Assembly (NCBI RefSeq): GCF_008801475.1
Contig: NZ_VZPP01000003.1
Coordinates: forward strand, 434,001 to 498,000
DNA: 64,000 nucleotides
Reading direction: 5' to 3'
DNA from: Pseudomonas moorei
GTDB taxonomy: Bacteria > Pseudomonadota > Gammaproteobacteria > Pseudomonadales > Pseudomonadaceae
Made by a program: the position numbers and the translations under genes. The notes under the pieces are model-generated. The model had not been told where the DNA came from, ran no database searches, and worked only from the letters and a program-made list of their open reading frames with translations. This document shows positions 36,166 to 44,583 of this stretch, in pieces; position 1 is the stretch's first letter, and every line of letters starts with the position of its first letter.

Positions 36166-37533
36166 GTGATCAAGACCCTGACCCACCTCCCGCATCCCGT
36201 TGAGCATGCGGCCGTTCTCGCCAGCCATTTCACCGATCTGGCGCCCCCGCTCAACGCCCGACAGGCTCACCTCGAAGCCTCGCGCTGTCTGTATTGCTAC
36301 GACGCGCCATGCGTGAATGCCTGCCCGAGCGAAATCGATATTCCGTCGTTCATCCGCAATATCCATCAGGACAACGTGCAGGGCGCGGCGCAGAAAATCC
36401 TCTCGGCCAACATCCTCGGCGGCAGTTGCGCCCGGGTCTGCCCCACCGAGATCCTCTGCCAGCAAGCCTGCGTGCGCAACAACGCTCAGGAGTGCGCACC
36501 GGTGCTGATCGGCCTGCTACAGCGCTACGCCGTGGACAACGCGCACTTCAGCGAACACCCCTTCCCCCGCGCCGCCGCCACCGGCAAACGCATCGCCGTG
36601 GTCGGTGCCGGGCCGGCCGGTTTGTCCTGCGCCCATCGCAGTGCCATGCACGGCCATGACGTGGTGATTTTCGAAGCCAGGGAAAAGGCCGGCGGTCTCA
36701 ATGAATACGGGATCGCCAAGTACAAACTGGTGGACGACTACGCGCAGAAGGAACTGGAGTTCCTGCTGCAGATCGGCGGCATCGAGATCCGCCACGGGCA
36801 AAAACTTGGCGAGAACCTGAGCCTGACCGAACTGCATCAGCAATTCGATGCGGTGTTCCTCGGCCTGGGCCTGGCGGCGAGCAAGCAATTGGGGTTGGCC
36901 CATGAGGACGCGCCAGGCCTGCTGGCCGCCACCGACTACATCCGCGAACTGCGCCAGAGCGATGACCTGAGCCAACTACCACTGGCCGACCGCTGTATCG
37001 TGCTCGGCGCCGGCAATACCGCCATCGACATGGCCGTACAGATGGCACGCCTGGGCGCCCATGACGTCAATCTGGTGTATCGCCGTGGTGCCGAGGACAT
37101 GGGCGCCACCCACCACGAACAGGACATCGCCAAGGCCAATCAGGTGCGCCTGATGACCTGGGCACAACCCGAAGAGGTCCTGCTCGATGCTCAGGGTCGT
37201 GTGCGCGGCATGCGATTCGCGCGCACGCACCTGGTCGAAGGTCGTCTGCAAACCACCGGCGAAACCTTTGAACTGGCCGCCGACGCCATCTTCAAAGCCA
37301 TCGGCCAGGCCTTCGACAGCAGCGCCCTCGCCGACCCGCTGGCCCGTGAACTCAAGCGCCAGGGGGATCGCATCGAGGTCGATGAACAGCTGCGCACCAG
37401 CGTCCCCGGCATATATGCCGGCGGCGATTGCACCAGCCTCGACCAGGACCTCACCGTGCAGGCGGTGCAGCACGGCAAACGGGCCGCCGAGGCCATCAAC
37501 GCTCAACTGATGCTCAACGTGGAGGCTGCGTAA
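36166..37533 (+). CDS. preT: dihydropyrimidine dehydrogenase subunit PreT (FAD/Fe-S)
   Basis: The electron-input subunit of NAD-dependent dihydropyrimidine dehydrogenase, 455 residues. N-terminal Fe-S cysteines are in CLYCYDAPCVNACP and CARVCPTEILCQQAC. The FAD site is VVGAGPAGLSC (~145-155) and the NAD site VLGAGNTAIDMA (~279-290). Start is GTG at 36166 following GTGAGGCC. The stop abuts preA without a gap, so the two subunits are coupled. Similar to the small subunit of glutamate synthase. Confidence 0.95.
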   Translation: MIKTLTHLPHPVEHAAVLASHFTDLAPPLNARQAHLEASRCLYCYDAPCVNACPSEIDIPSFIRNIHQDNVQGAAQKILSANILGGSCARVCPTEILCQQACVRNNAQECAPVLIGLLQRYAVDNAHFSEHPFPRAAATGKRIAVVGAGPAGLSCAHRSAMHGHDVVIFEAREKAGGLNEYGIAKYKLVDDYAQKELEFLLQIGGIEIRHGQKLGENLSLTELHQQFDAVFLGLGLAASKQLGLAHEDAPGLLAATDYIRELRQSDDLSQLPLADRCIVLGAGNTAIDMAVQMARLGAHDVNLVYRRGAEDMGATHHEQDIAKANQVRLMTWAQPEEVLLDAQGRVRGMRFARTHLVEGRLQTTGETFELAADAIFKAIGQAFDSSALADPLARELKRQGDRIEVDEQLRTSVPGIYAGGDCTSLDQDLTVQAVQHGKRAAEAINAQLMLNVEAA

Positions 37534-38808
37534 ATGGCCGATCTCTCGATTGTCTTCGCCGGCATCAAAAGCCCCAACCCGTTCTGGCTGGCCTCCGCGC
37601 CGCCCACCGACAAGGCCTACAACGTGGTCCGCGCCTTCGAGGCCGGCTGGGGTGGCGTGGTCTGGAAAACCCTGGGTGAAGACCCGGCGGCGGTCAACGT
37701 ATCGTCGCGCTACTCGGCGCACTTCGGAGCGAACCGCGAAGTGCTGGGCTTCAACAACATCGAACTGATCACCGATCGCTCCCTGGAGATCAACCTGCGG
37801 GAAATCACCCAGGTCAAAAAGGACTGGCCGGACCGGGCGCTCATCGTGTCGTTGATGGTGCCCTGCGTCGAAGAATCGTGGAAACACATCCTGCCCCTGG
37901 TGGAAGCCACCGGCGCCGACGGCATCGAACTGAACTTCGGTTGTCCGCACGGCATGCCGGAACGCGGCATGGGCGCGGCGGTCGGCCAGGTGCCGGAATA
38001 CGTCGAACAGGTCACCCGCTGGTGCAAGACCTATTGCTCGCTGCCAGTGATCGTCAAGCTGACGCCGAACATCACCGACATCCGCGTCGCGGCCCGCGCG
38101 GCGCACCGTGGCGGCGCGGATGCGGTGTCGCTGATCAACACCATCAACTCGATCACCAGCGTCAATCTGGAGCGCATGGTCGCCAACCCCATGGTCGGCA
38201 ACCAGAGCACCCACGGCGGCTATTGCGGCTCGGCGGTCAAGCCGATTGCCTTGAACATGGTCGCCGAAATCGCCCGCGATCCACAGACCCGCGACCTGCC
38301 CATCAGCGGCATCGGCGGCATTGGCAACTGGCGCGATGCGGCGGAATTCTTGGCCCTGGGCAGCGGTTCGGTGCAGGTGTGCACGGCGGCCATGCTGCAT
38401 GGCTTCCGAATCGTCGAGGAGATGAAGGACGGCTTGTCGCGCTGGATGGACAGTCAGGGTTACGCGAGCATTTCAGAATTCTCCGGGCGCGCGGTGGGCA
38501 ATACCACGGACTGGAAGTACCTGGACATCAACTATCAGGTGATCGCCAAAATCGACCAGGACGCCTGCATCGGTTGCGGTCGCTGCCACATCGCGTGCGA
38601 AGACACCTCGCACCAGGCGGTGGCCAGCCTCAAGCAGGCCGACGGCACGCACAAGTATCAAGTGATCGAGGATGAATGCGTGGGCTGCAACCTGTGCCAG
38701 ATCACCTGCCCGGTGCAGGACTGCATCGAGATGGTGCCGGTGGAAAACGGCAAGCCGTTTCTGGACTGGAACCATGATCCGAGGAATCCGTATCACGTCA
38801 GTCCTTGA
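37534..38808 (+). CDS. preA: dihydropyrimidine dehydrogenase catalytic subunit PreA (FMN/4Fe-4S)
   Basis: Reduces uracil and thymine to the 5,6-dihydro forms. The 424 residues comprise an FMN TIM barrel (about 1-310; PNPFWLASAPPTDKAYNVV, LNFGCPHGMPERGMGAA, GGIGNWRDAAEF) and a C-terminal ferredoxin with two [4Fe-4S] sites (CIGCGRCHIACED and CVGCNLCQITCPVQDC). The ATG directly follows the preT stop. The reaction is the first step of the reductive pathway encoded here. Confidence 0.96.
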   Translation: MADLSIVFAGIKSPNPFWLASAPPTDKAYNVVRAFEAGWGGVVWKTLGEDPAAVNVSSRYSAHFGANREVLGFNNIELITDRSLEINLREITQVKKDWPDRALIVSLMVPCVEESWKHILPLVEATGADGIELNFGCPHGMPERGMGAAVGQVPEYVEQVTRWCKTYCSLPVIVKLTPNITDIRVAARAAHRGGADAVSLINTINSITSVNLERMVANPMVGNQSTHGGYCGSAVKPIALNMVAEIARDPQTRDLPISGIGGIGNWRDAAEFLALGSGSVQVCTAAMLHGFRIVEEMKDGLSRWMDSQGYASISEFSGRAVGNTTDWKYLDINYQVIAKIDQDACIGCGRCHIACEDTSHQAVASLKQADGTHKYQVIEDECVGCNLCQITCPVQDCIEMVPVENGKPFLDWNHDPRNPYHVSP

Positions 38809-38829
38809 GATGGGCCGCGCCTGAAAAGA

Positions 38830-39006
38830 CGCCATCGCGGGCAAGCCCGCTCCCACAGGGTCTCTGGTGTTCACAAGTTTTGTGTCGACTGAAGATCTAC
38901 TGTGGGAGCAAACTTGCTCCGGGCGGCGTTCCGACGATGAGGCCACCAGCTTCGCGACAAAACTTACGGCTCCAACCGCTCAAACTGTGGGAGCTGGCTC
39001 GCCAGC
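38830..39006. repeat. cluster of three REP elements
   Basis: REP variants at about 38832-38862 (CGCGGGCAAGCCCGCTCCCA), 38899-38935 (GGGAGCAAACTTGCTCC) and 38986-39007 (GGAGCTGGCTCGCCAGC), between converging preA and tetR genes. Confidence 0.8.
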
Positions 39007-39048
39007 GATGAGGCCACCAGCTTCGCCACAAAACTTACGGCTCCAACC
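38936..39048. repeat. 71-base tandem duplication reaching the 3' end of the TetR gene
   Basis: 38936-38977 and 39007-39048 are identical in 41 of 42 positions, offset 71 bases. The second copy includes the last 14 bases of the TetR gene (stop codon plus the codons for its final residues); the first copy lies outside the gene. The unit also includes one REP. Confidence 0.85.
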
Positions 39049-39655
39049 CGATCCCGCGCAAAATCACACTGGTCACGGTCTGTATCGCCCGTTCGAACTG
39101 CATGTCCGACAGCGGCTGATGGTCGTTGAGGATGTTCACCTGGTGGTCGAAGTCGGCGTAATGCTGGGTCGAGGCCCAGATCATGTACAGCAGGCTCGAA
39201 GGCTCCACCGGCAGGATGCGCTTGTCGTCCACCCACTGGCGGATTTTCGCTTCTTTCATCTTGGCCCAGTCGTACAGGCTCGCATCCAGTGCCACGCCCA
39301 GGGTCGGGGCGCCGTGGATGATTTCGTTGGCCCAGACTTTCGAACCGTACGGACGGCTGCGGGAGTGGTTCATCTTGGCGCGGATGTAGCTGCTGAGCAC
39401 CACGCGCGGGTCATCGAACATCTCGAAGCACAGCGCATCCTGCTTCCAGACTTCCAGCAAGTCGAACAGCACGGCGCTGTACAATTCGGTCTTGGTGCTG
39501 AAGTAGTAATGCAGGTTGGAGCGCGGCAGTTGCACCTCGGCGGCGATGTCGGCCATGGCGGTGCTGCCGAAGCCTTTCTCGGCGAAGACCTTCTCGGCCC
39601 CCAGCAGAATTTTCTCGACGTTACTGCGACGAATCTCAATCTTGTGATTGCCCAT
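39035..39655 (-). CDS. TetR regulator, RutR-like
   Basis: A 206-residue repressor with helix-turn-helix at about 14-60 (ILLGAEKVFAEKGFGSTAMA and LPRSNLHYYFSTKTELY) and a C-terminal domain of the RutR (YcdC) type, with Trp/Tyr-rich ligand pocket segments (YGSKVWANEIIHGAP, LLYMIWASTQHYADFD). E. coli RutR senses uracil/thymine and controls pyrimidine use, which agrees with its place beside the reductive pathway. The operator is probably in the 34.0-34.5 kb spacer. Confidence 0.88.
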   Translation of the reverse strand: MGNHKIEIRRSNVEKILLGAEKVFAEKGFGSTAMADIAAEVQLPRSNLHYYFSTKTELYSAVLFDLLEVWKQDALCFEMFDDPRVVLSSYIRAKMNHSRSRPYGSKVWANEIIHGAPTLGVALDASLYDWAKMKEAKIRQWVDDKRILPVEPSSLLYMIWASTQHYADFDHQVNILNDHQPLSDMQFERAIQTVTSVILRGIGLEP

Positions 39656-39795
39656 GAGGGCTCCCTGACAACAGCGTTAAACAAGACTAGCATCCGCTCT
39701 ACCTCGCGGCGACAGGGTAAAACCAAACTTCGTACAACAGGCCTCTGGCGGCTAAACTGACGCCCATTTCGCAACTGACTGACAGGAACCCGACA

Positions 39796-40161
39796 ATGCT
39801 GCTCAAAAAAGCCCTCACCACCGCCGCCCTGCTCGGCTCGCTGCTGGCCGCCTCCTCGGTATTTGCCCACGCCCATCTGAAAAGTGAGACACCGGCCGCC
39901 AACAGCACCGTGAGCGCACCGACAGAACTGCGCCTGATGTTTTCCGAAGGCGTTGAAGCGGCCTTCACCAAAGTCACGATCAGCAAGGACGGGGCCTCTG
40001 TTGCGGTGAAAAGCCTGGCCACCGAAGGCAGCGACAAGAAGACCCTGGTGGTCACACCCGCTGCGCCGTTGAGCGCTGGTGCCTATACAGTCGAATGGCA
40101 TGCCGTGTCGGTCGATACCCATAAAAGCGAAGGCACCTACAGCTTCAAGGTTGGCCAGTAA
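39796..40161 (+). CDS. copC: periplasmic copper-binding protein CopC
   Basis: A 121-residue secreted protein: signal peptide with cleavage near SSVFA/HAHLK, so mature protein begins with histidine, the N-terminal copper ligand of CopC proteins. Additional ligands are expected in the C-terminal EWHAVSVDTHK segment. No Met-rich Cu(I) site is seen, so it is the Cu(II)-only type. It is followed three bases later by copD. Confidence 0.93.
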   Translation: MLLKKALTTAALLGSLLAASSVFAHAHLKSETPAANSTVSAPTELRLMFSEGVEAAFTKVTISKDGASVAVKSLATEGSDKKTLVVTPAAPLSAGAYTVEWHAVSVDTHKSEGTYSFKVGQ

Positions 40162-40164
40162 TAC

Positions 40165-41022
40165 ATGGCGAGCGCGCTGGTGCTGTGCCGCTTCCTGCAT
40201 TTCACCGTGGTACTGATGCTGTTCGGCGCCTGGGTATACAAGCCTCTGTTGCTGCGCCGTGAGAGCCCCCTTGATCGGGCGCTCACACGCATCAGTTGCT
40301 GGCTGGCGGGATTGGCGCTGGTCAGCGGCGTCTGTTGGCTGCTGCTGATCACCTCCAGCATGGCCGGTGCCTGGGACGCCGCGTTCGAGCCCTCGACCTT
40401 GCGCCTGGTGCTGGGCAGCACGTTCTTTGGCCAGGTCTGGAGCTGGCACTTGCTGCTCAACGGCGTGTTGCTGGCATTGCTGCTAAGCCCGCTGCGCAGC
40501 CACCTTCCCTTGCGCCTGGCCCTCGGCGCTTCGCTGCTGGCGACCCTCGCGCCGGTCGGCCACGGCGCCATGCTTGATGGCGCCGAAGGCCGATGGCTGA
40601 TGCTCAATCAACTGGTGCACCTGGCCTGCGTCGGCATCTGGCTCGGCGGCCTTATGCTGCTGGTCATGATCCTGCGCCGCCCTGCCGGGCATGACATCCG
40701 GACGCTGTTGCAGCGATTCAGTGGTGTCGGTTACATCGTGGTGGCGGGATTGCTGATCACCGGGCTGATCAACGTACGGGTCCTGACCGGCGCCTTCTGG
40801 CCGACGCCGTTGCTGTCCGGGTTTGCCCTGATCCTGTTGATCAAGGTCAGCCTGATCACCGCGATGCTCGGTCTGGCGTTGTTCAACCGTCTGCGGATCA
40901 AGGACTGCGAACAGCGCCTGTCGGCATTGCGTAAAAGTGTGATTGCCGAATGGTTGCTGGGCATTGGTGCGGTGGCGGCGGTTTCGCTGCTGGGTACCCT
41001 GCCGCCCATGATTGCCGGCTGA
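40165..41022 (+). CDS. copD: copper resistance/uptake membrane protein CopD
   Basis: A 285-residue inner-membrane protein, about eight hydrophobic segments, with conserved histidines in CRFLHFTVV, WSWHLLLN, GHGAM and QLVHLACVGIWLGG, typical of CopD. Together with CopC it brings copper across the inner membrane. ATG at 40165 lies three bases after the copC stop. Confidence 0.92.
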   Translation: MASALVLCRFLHFTVVLMLFGAWVYKPLLLRRESPLDRALTRISCWLAGLALVSGVCWLLLITSSMAGAWDAAFEPSTLRLVLGSTFFGQVWSWHLLLNGVLLALLLSPLRSHLPLRLALGASLLATLAPVGHGAMLDGAEGRWLMLNQLVHLACVGIWLGGLMLLVMILRRPAGHDIRTLLQRFSGVGYIVVAGLLITGLINVRVLTGAFWPTPLLSGFALILLIKVSLITAMLGLALFNRLRIKDCEQRLSALRKSVIAEWLLGIGAVAAVSLLGTLPPMIAG

Positions 41023-41033
41023 CAACCCAAACT

Positions 41034-41126
41034 CCTGTGGGAGCTGGCTTGCCAGCGAAGGCGTCGTCACATTCAACATCACTGTCAACTGACTCACCGC
41101 CATCGCGAGCACGCTCGCTCCCACAT
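41034..41126. repeat. REP elements of two classes
   Basis: GGAGCTGGCTTGCCAGCGAA at left and an inverted CATCGCGAGCACGCTCGCTC at right, 45 bases apart, between copD and the porin promoter. Confidence 0.8.
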
Positions 41127-41150
41127 AAACATTCCGCACCCTCCATGTCA

Positions 41151-41218
41151 TCGTACAACTTCCGATTGACAACACTGAAACGTCGCGTAAATAATCGCCT
41201 CCAATGTTGTACGACAAC
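41151..41218 (+). promoter_or_regulatory. promoter and FadR/GntR-type operators of the hexuronate operon
   Basis: TTGACA (41166-41171) and TAAATA (41188-41193) form a sigma-70 promoter with a 16-base spacer. GTTGT-ACG-ACAAC at 41206-41218 is a perfect palindrome at about +6, and its core TTGTACGACAA fits the FadR-subfamily consensus TNGTNNNACNA. An inverted partial copy TCGTACAAC sits upstream at 41151-41159, so the promoter is bracketed by two sites, as in repression by roadblock or looping. Confidence 0.75.
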
Positions 41219-41259
41219 GTATAACAATTATAAAAACAAAAAAGAACTGGAGTGTTACA

Positions 41260-42555
41260 GTGAGCAAGCCCGCCCGCAATTCGTCCCCCCGTGCCCCACG
41301 TCCACCCTTCGCCCGCCGTCATGCCCTGAGCCTGATCGGTTGCAGCAGCCTGGCCATCGCCCTGCCCATGACCAGTCATGCCGAAGGTTTCGCCGATGAC
41401 GCCAAAGCCACGCTGAACCTGCGCAACGCCTACTTCAACCGCAACTACACCAACCCGGCCTACCCCCAGGGCAAGGCTGAGGAATGGACCCAGAACTTCA
41501 TCCTCGACGCCAAATCCGGATTCACCCAGGGCCCGGTCGGCTTCGGTGTGGACGTGCTGGGCACGTTTTCGCAGAAGCTCGATGGCGGCAAGGGCACCGG
41601 CGGTACACAGTTGCTGCCACTGGACCACGACGGTCGCCCGGCCGACAACTTCGGCCGCCTGGGCGTGGCGCTCAAGGGCAAGATCTCGAAGACCGAAGTC
41701 AAGGTCGGTGAATGGATGCCGGTGCTGCCGATCCTGCGCTCGGACGACGGCCGCTCGCTGCCGCAAACCTTCCGTGGTGGTCAGATCACCTCCACTGAAA
41801 TCAGCGGCCTGACGCTCTACGGCGGGCAGTTCCGCCAGAACAGCCCGCGTAATGATTCGAGCATGGAAAACATGTTCATGAACGGCAAAGCGGCGTTCAC
41901 CTCTGATCGTTTCAACTTCGGTGGCGGCGAATATGCCTTCAACGACAAACGCACCCAGGTCGGCGTGTGGTACGCGGAACTGAGCGATATCTACCAACAG
42001 CAATACTTCAACCTGAGCCACAGCCAGCCCATTGGCGACTGGACCCTCGGCGCCAACCTCGGCTACTTCATCGGCAAGGAAGACGGCAGCGCCCTGGCCG
42101 GCGACCTCGATAACAAAACCGCGTTCGCCCTGCTCTCGGCCAAGTACGGTGGCAACACCTTCTATGTCGGCCTGCAGAAGCTCACGGGCGACGATGTCTG
42201 GATGCGCGTCAACGGCACCAGCGGCGGCACCCTGGCCAACGACAGTTACAATTCCAGTTATGACAATGCCAGGGAAAAATCCTGGCAAGTGCGTCATGAC
42301 TACAACTTCGTGGCCCTGGGCGTGCCGGGCCTGACGATGATGAACCGCTACATCAGTGGCGATAACGTGCATACCGGGGCCATCACCGACGGCAAGGAGT
42401 GGGGTCGTGAATCGGAACTGGCCTACACGGTGCAAAGCGGTCCGCTGAAAAACCTCAATGTCAAATGGCGTAACGCGAGCATCCGCAAAAACTTCAGCAC
42501 CAACGAGTTCGACGAAAACCGCCTCTTCATCAGCTATCCGATTTCGTTGTTGTAA
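41260..42555 (+). CDS. OprD-family outer-membrane porin
   Basis: A 431-residue substrate-specific porin. A long N-terminal signal region (signal peptide ending near SHAEGF) precedes FADDAKATLNLRNAYFNRNY and DFxLxxxSGFTQGPVGFG-like strands typical of OprD; the chain ends with a leucine strand (YPISLL) rather than the usual phenylalanine. GTG start at 41260 after CTGGAG. As first gene of the uronate operon it should admit hexuronates or aldarates. Confidence 0.9.
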   Translation: MSKPARNSSPRAPRPPFARRHALSLIGCSSLAIALPMTSHAEGFADDAKATLNLRNAYFNRNYTNPAYPQGKAEEWTQNFILDAKSGFTQGPVGFGVDVLGTFSQKLDGGKGTGGTQLLPLDHDGRPADNFGRLGVALKGKISKTEVKVGEWMPVLPILRSDDGRSLPQTFRGGQITSTEISGLTLYGGQFRQNSPRNDSSMENMFMNGKAAFTSDRFNFGGGEYAFNDKRTQVGVWYAELSDIYQQQYFNLSHSQPIGDWTLGANLGYFIGKEDGSALAGDLDNKTAFALLSAKYGGNTFYVGLQKLTGDDVWMRVNGTSGGTLANDSYNSSYDNAREKSWQVRHDYNFVALGVPGLTMMNRYISGDNVHTGAITDGKEWGRESELAYTVQSGPLKNLNVKWRNASIRKNFSTNEFDENRLFISYPISLL

Positions 42556-42578
42556 GCCGGTTCGGCTGACACCGGTCT

Positions 42579-42608
42579 TGTGGCGAGGGCGCTTGTTGCC
42601 TCGCCACA
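42579..42608. repeat. REP-like hairpin
   Basis: TGTGGCGAGG/CCTCGCCACA, ten base pairs, between the porin and the internal promoter. Confidence 0.7.
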
Positions 42609-42655
42609 GGCCGCCCGGAGAACCCAACCCTTCGTCAAATTCGACACAAGACGCG

Positions 42656-42705
42656 TTGACAAGAAACGGAAAGCCTTACGATACTGCCATTAGTCGTACG
42701 ACAAC
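42656..42705 (+). promoter_or_regulatory. internal promoter and operator of uronate dehydrogenase
   Basis: TTGACA (42656-42661), 18 bases, GATACT (42680-42685), then GTCGTACGACAAC (42693-42705), identical to the porin operator except for one base and again at the expected transcription start. The same regulator therefore should control porin and catabolic genes separately. Confidence 0.7.
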
Positions 42706-42749
42706 TTACAACAAATTCAATAACCACCACTGCTTGTCCAGGACTCTCC

Positions 42750-43574
42750 ATGACCACCACACCCCCTGCCCGCGCCCCTTTCAATCGCCTGCTGCTGACC
42801 GGTGCCGCCGGTGGCCTGGGCAAGGTCCTGCGCGAAAGCCTGCGCCCCTACGCCAATGTCATTCGCCTGTCGGACATCGCCGACATTGCGCCGGCCATCG
42901 ATGACCGTGAAGAAGTCGTGCCGTGCGATCTGGCCGACAAGCACGCCGTGCATCAACTGGTCGAAGGCGTGGACGCGATCCTGCACTTCGGCGGCGTGTC
43001 CACCGAGCGCTCGTTCGAAGAGATCCTCGGCGCCAATATCTGCGGCGTGTTCCACATCTACGAAGCTGCGCGCCGTCACGGCGTGAAGCGCGTGATCTTC
43101 GCCAGTTCCAACCACGTGATCGGCTTCTACAAGCAAGACGAAGTCATCAACGCCCACTCCCCTCGCCGCCCGGACAGTTACTACGGCTTGTCCAAGTCCT
43201 ACGGCGAAGACATGGCCACTTTCTACTTCGATCGCTATGGCATCGAGACCGTCAGCGTGCGCATTGGCTCCTCGTTCCCGGAACCGCAAAACCGCCGGAT
43301 GATGAGCACCTGGCTGAGCTTCGGCGACCTGACCCAACTGCTCGAACGGGCGTTGTACACGCCGAATGTCGGCCACACCGTGGTCTATGGCGCGTCCGAC
43401 AACAAGGACGTCTGGTGGGACAACCGTTATGCCACGGTCCTGGGCTATGCGCCGAACGACAGCTCCGAAGTGTTCCGCGAAAAGGTCGAAGCCCTGCCGA
43501 TGCCAGCGGCCGATGATCCGACGCGGATCTACCAGGGCGGCGCGTTCTGCGTGGCCGGTCCGTTCGGCGACTGA
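42750..43574 (+). CDS. udh: uronate dehydrogenase
   Basis: NAD-dependent SDR that oxidises D-glucuronate or D-galacturonate to aldaro-lactones. The 274 residues have the Rossmann loop TGAAGGLGKVL (17-27), FASSNHVIGFY with the catalytic Ser, and YYGLSKSYGED with Tyr and Lys (~136-140). It closely resembles the Udh of P. syringae/P. putida. ATG 42750. The next gene hydrolyses the lactone produced. Confidence 0.95.
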   Translation: MTTTPPARAPFNRLLLTGAAGGLGKVLRESLRPYANVIRLSDIADIAPAIDDREEVVPCDLADKHAVHQLVEGVDAILHFGGVSTERSFEEILGANICGVFHIYEAARRHGVKRVIFASSNHVIGFYKQDEVINAHSPRRPDSYYGLSKSYGEDMATFYFDRYGIETVSVRIGSSFPEPQNRRMMSTWLSFGDLTQLLERALYTPNVGHTVVYGASDNKDVWWDNRYATVLGYAPNDSSEVFREKVEALPMPAADDPTRIYQGGAFCVAGPFGD

Positions 43575-43629
43575 ACCGCCAGTGCTTACCGCGTGATCCC
43601 CACAACAAAAACCAAGGGAATGAGTGGCC

Positions 43630-44517
43630 ATGCCAGCTGAATTGATTGTCGATGCGCGCAACGCCGTGGGCGAATGCCCGGTGTGGGTCGGCGCCGAAAA
43701 CGCCCTGTACTGGGTCGATATCCCGGCCGGTGGCCTGCAACGCTGGAGCGCCGACACCGGCCATGTGTCGGCGTGGAAAACCCCGGAAATGCTCGCGTGC
43801 ATTGCCCGTCACCCTGACGGCGGCTGGGTCGCCGGCATGGAGAGCGGCTTCTTCCAGTTGCGCCCGCACAACGACGGCAGCCTCGACAGCGACCCCCTGG
43901 CGGGCATCGATCACAGCCGCCCCGACATGCGCCTCAACGATGGTCGCTGTGACCGTCAGGGGCGGTTCTGGGCCGGCAGCATGGTGCTCGACATGGGTGC
44001 CAACGCCGCCGAGGGCCGGCTTTACCGCTACAGCGCCGGACAACGCGGACCGCTCGACGCCCAACTGAGCGGCTTCATCGTGCCCAACGGCCTGGGCTTC
44101 AGCCCGGACGGGCGCACGATGTACCTGTCCGACTCCCACCCCGCCGTCCAGCAGATCTGGGCCTTCGACTACGACATCGACAGCGGCACGCCGAGCAATC
44201 GCCGGCTGTTTGTCGACATGAATCACCACGCCGGGCGCCCCGATGGCGCCGCGGTCGATGCCGAGGGTGGCTACTGGATCTGTGCCAACGATGCCGGGCT
44301 GATTCACCGCTTTACCCCGGATGGGCGCCTGGACCGTTCCCTCGCCGTACCGGTGAAAAAACCGAGCATGTGTGCCTTCGGTGGCAGCCGCCTGGACACC
44401 TTGTTCGTCACTTCGATCCGCCCCGCAGACGACCACGACGAACGGTCACTGGCCGGTGGCGTGTTCGCCCTCAACCCCGGCGTAAAGGGTTTGCCGGAGC
44501 CACTTTTCAACGTCTGA
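43630..44517 (+). CDS. SMP-30/gluconolactonase-type aldarolactonase
   Basis: A 295-residue six-bladed propeller of the SMP-30 family. The metal ligands are Glu in VGECPVW (~14), Asn in RLNDGRCDRQGRFW and VPNGLGFSPDG, and Asp in GRPDGAAVD. By position after udh it should hydrolyse galactaro/glucaro-lactones to aldarate, like the described UxuL enzymes. An alternative GTG start lies at 43624; the AAGGGA site serves either. Confidence 0.88.
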   Translation: MPAELIVDARNAVGECPVWVGAENALYWVDIPAGGLQRWSADTGHVSAWKTPEMLACIARHPDGGWVAGMESGFFQLRPHNDGSLDSDPLAGIDHSRPDMRLNDGRCDRQGRFWAGSMVLDMGANAAEGRLYRYSAGQRGPLDAQLSGFIVPNGLGFSPDGRTMYLSDSHPAVQQIWAFDYDIDSGTPSNRRLFVDMNHHAGRPDGAAVDAEGGYWICANDAGLIHRFTPDGRLDRSLAVPVKKPSMCAFGGSRLDTLFVTSIRPADDHDERSLAGGVFALNPGVKGLPEPLFNV

Positions 44518-44583
44518 CCGCAACTGCTCGTGCTGCAACGCTGTGCCTTGAACACAAAAACAATAAAACAGGAGACACCCCCA

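Noticed and set aside
38830..39048. CRISPR-like spaced repeats
   Set aside because: Only two copies of the 42-base segment and REP palindromes of different classes; no regular repeat-spacer pattern and no cas genes.
40483..42627. A 714-codon minus-strand frame across copD and the porin gene
   Set aside because: It spans two well supported genes and an intergenic promoter; the composition is that of an antisense shadow.
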